Part shown: piece after piece, positions 7,000-7,811 of the stretch | Layout of the letters: every line of letters begins with the position of its first letter | Numbering within the stretch: position 1 is the first letter of the stretch | Source of the DNA: Nitrospirota bacterium | GTDB lineage: Bacteria > Nitrospirota > Thermodesulfovibrionia > Thermodesulfovibrionales > JdFR-88 | Assembly: GCA_021812785.1 (NCBI GenBank) | Contig: JAKAMR010000101.1 | Location: 1 to 7,811, forward strand | Direction of reading: 5' to 3' | Length of the DNA stretch: 7,811 nucleotides | Notes under the pieces: generated by a model | Databases searched by the model: none | Seen by the model: the letters and a program-made list of their open reading frames with translations, nothing else | Told to the model about the DNA's origin: nothing | Translations under genes and position numbers: made by a program

Positions 7000-7141
7000 C
7001 GGTCAATTTAGGGCTCCAGAAGTCCGCCAGATCAAGCGCCCGTTCCTGCTTCCGGAACGCTTGATCTTTTGCTGTGAAGAATTCCTTGACATTGGGGGTG
7101 AGGAGATCTTTCCCCTTAAAAGCAGACGTCTAAATTTACCG
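7000..7141. repeat. Imperfect inverted repeat pair in the NRPS leader (possible element remnant)
   Basis: CGGTCAATTTAG (7000-7011) and CTAAATTTACCG (7130-7141) match as inverted repeats at 11 of 12 positions, 118 bases apart. A second inverted pair, CCCCCAACGGTCAA (6993-7006) and TTGACATTGGGGG (7086-7098), overlaps the left copy. The right copy overlaps the -10 box of the NRPS promoter. This could be the remains of a small mobile element with terminal repeats, or long-range structure in the leader RNA. No target duplication is obvious. Confidence 0.4.
7029..7067. other. Stem-loop in the NRPS operon leader
   Basis: AGATCAAGCG (7029-7038) pairs with CGCTTGATCT (7058-7067), and inside it TTCC (7043-7046) pairs with GGAA (7054-7057), leaving a 4-base bulge and a 7-base loop. 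It lies in the predicted leader of about 210 bases, midway between the promoter and the NRPS start. Read on the plus strand it is followed by TTTT, so it could also stop rightward transcripts. On the minus strand no U-run follows, so it is not a terminator for the operon. Confidence 0.5.
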
Positions 7142-7161
7142 CTTTCCAGGCCGGATGTCAA
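7133..7161 (-). promoter_or_regulatory. Sigma-70-like promoter of the NRPS-PPTase operon
   Basis: On the minus strand: TTGACA (7156-7161, perfect -35), a 17-base spacer, TAAATT (7133-7138, 4 of 6 for -10). Transcription would start near 7126, giving an unusually long leader of about 210 bases before the NRPS start codon. It contains a stem-loop and short open frames without good ribosome-binding sites. Confidence 0.6.
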
Positions 7162-7298
7162 TATTTTTGTTCCGGTATGTTATGGTGAGTGGTGGGGCAG
7201 TTTGAATGCGCATTCTCTTTCCTGCGCTTGAGCGTTCATGCAATTCTCCCTTTGCTTTTATCTGGGGATTACTCTATTTTTTACCTCGAGATTTTACA

Positions 7299-7312
7299 CG
7301 TAAAATTTTACG
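7299..7312. promoter_or_regulatory. 14-bp perfect palindrome, operator-like
   Basis: CGTAAAATTTTACG is a perfect palindrome. A further TTTTAC half-site sits at 7292-7297, giving three TTTTAC-type half-sites in 21 bases. It lies about 90 bases upstream of the plus-strand promoter and 140 bases upstream of the minus-strand promoter, in the divergent control region. A regulator binding site is likely, but the regulator is not in the window. Confidence 0.4.
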
Positions 7313-7379
7313 CTACTGGCGGAAATCAAAGTTATACCTTGCAAAATATGCTTGCAGGCGCAGGAATATGCGGACATCA

Positions 7380-7397
7380 AATGAGATCCATCTCATT
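7380..7397. promoter_or_regulatory. 8-bp-arm palindrome overlapping a -35 box
   Basis: AATGAGATCCATCTCATT has perfect 8-base arms around CC. Its last two bases are the first two of the -35 box TTGACA (7396-7401) of the plus-strand promoter. A protein bound here would be placed to block or touch RNA polymerase, so this is a good operator candidate for the downstream gene. Confidence 0.5.
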
Positions 7398-7424
7398 GAC
7401 AGGCCTACCTTATAGTGCTAAAAG
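7396..7424 (+). promoter_or_regulatory. Sigma-70-like promoter of the asparagine-synthetase-like gene
   Basis: TTGACA (7396-7401) is a perfect -35, followed by a 17-base spacer and TAAAAG (7419-7424, 4 of 6 for -10). Transcription would start near 7431, about 34 bases before the ATG, with the ribosome-binding site GGGAGG at 7450-7455. Confidence 0.55.
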
Positions 7425-7464
7425 ATAAAAACACGTCTAGCAGAATCATGGGAGGCATCTGGAT

Positions 7465-7811
7465 ATGTTTATGACCTATCTCTGGCAATCGTCAGGCATT
7501 TCTCCTAAAGACGCATATGATAAATTCTCATCTGATTTAGCCAACCAATGTGTTCAGTATAAAGATGCGTTCGGCGTGGAACCCGTCCTGAAAATAAAAC
7601 AGATCGAAAATATGCTCCTGGGACAACTCCATTATGAGTATGGCGTTACCGGATGGGAACCGTGGGCCGACCTGGGCAACACCGGCATCATTTGGAACGG
7701 AGTTTGCGAAGATTTTCTCGGCAAAAAAATGGACACTGAAACAGTCGCCAATATTACAAAAATTCTGGAGAACAGCCCGGAAGATATAAGCTCATGGAAT
7801 GGAATGTTTTC
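7465..7811 (+). CDS. Partial gene: asparagine-synthetase-like N-terminal domain (cut by window end)
   Basis: An open frame of 115 complete codons runs off the window. The start is ATG at 7465 with GGGAGG nine bases upstream. Residues 74-86 (GIIWNGVCEDFLG) resemble the strand-turn around the WNGEIYN motif of class II glutaminase domains. DTETV (90-94) matches the DTEVLL position, and SSWNGMF (109-115) matches the GMFAF motif at the right distance of about 23 residues. These are the landmarks of the glutaminase half of asparagine synthetase-type proteins. The protein begins MFMTYLW, not Met-Cys, so the catalytic Cys2 is missing. Degenerate domains like this occur in beta-lactam synthetases and lasso-peptide cyclases, where the C-terminal half adenylates a carboxylate to form an amide. 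That half would lie beyond the window. Family call moderate; role in the neighbouring pathway is inference. No other family was recognised. Confidence 0.55.
   Translation, partial: MFMTYLWQSSGISPKDAYDKFSSDLANQCVQYKDAFGVEPVLKIKQIENMLLGQLHYEYGVTGWEPWADLGNTGIIWNGVCEDFLGKKMDTETVANITKILENSPEDISSWNGMF

Noticed and set aside
7003..7092. 29-codon leader peptide on the minus strand
   Set aside because: No Shine-Dalgarno match before its ATG and no run of regulatory codons, so attenuation by a leader peptide is not supported.
7189..7428. Plus-strand frames of 69 and 79 codons upstream of the partial gene
   Set aside because: No ribosome-binding site, unrelated composition, and they run through the promoter and both palindromes of the downstream gene.

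Overview
The window is bacterial DNA of roughly balanced base composition. It has clean Shine-Dalgarno sites and sigma-70-like promoters. The genes suggest a Gram-negative-type bacterium with secondary metabolism: a secreted FG-GAP propeller protein, a zinc-type porphobilinogen synthase and a nonribosomal peptide synthetase (NRPS) locus. Sequence alone does not fix the taxon; a Desulfobacterota-like bacterium is only a weak guess.

Layout. Bases 62-1591 (minus) encode a 509-residue secreted protein whose body is seven FG-GAP-like repeats, probably a seven-bladed beta-propeller, followed by an unrecognised C-terminal domain. The 623-base divergent gap (1592-2214) holds the propeller gene's promoter, a perfect 16-bp inverted repeat and a smaller hairpin. 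Bases 2215-3327 (plus) encode HemB with catalytic and zinc residues intact and an extra C-terminal tail of about 40 residues, bounded by an 11-nt direct repeat. Between hemB and the convergent genes lies a decayed fragment of a second phosphopantetheinyl transferase (PPTase, about 3339-3494, minus).

The core is a two-gene minus-strand operon. An 875-residue stand-alone NRPS with order adenylation-carrier-thioesterase and no condensation domain (4288-6915) is followed, with overlapping ends, by a Sfp-type PPTase (3600-4313). The PPTase is presumably the enzyme that arms the carrier domain. Two changes make the synthetase unusual: the aspartate that normally holds the substrate amino group (FDxS motif) is alanine, and the thioesterase nucleophile is cysteine rather than serine. 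Together they suggest a non-alpha-amino-acid substrate and an atypical release reaction. The PPTase has Met where its WxxKEA motif normally has Lys.

Divergent from this operon, a partial gene (7465 to the window end, plus) looks like the N-terminal glutaminase-like domain of an asparagine-synthetase-family protein without the catalytic Cys2. Such degenerate domains occur in ATP-dependent amide-forming enzymes of natural-product pathways. The 549-base gap between the two units holds a promoter for each, a long structured leader for the NRPS operon, and two palindromes, one overlapping the plus-strand -35 box. The right half of the window (about 3600 to the end) is therefore a candidate small biosynthetic cluster of unknown product. 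HemB may be only a housekeeping neighbour.
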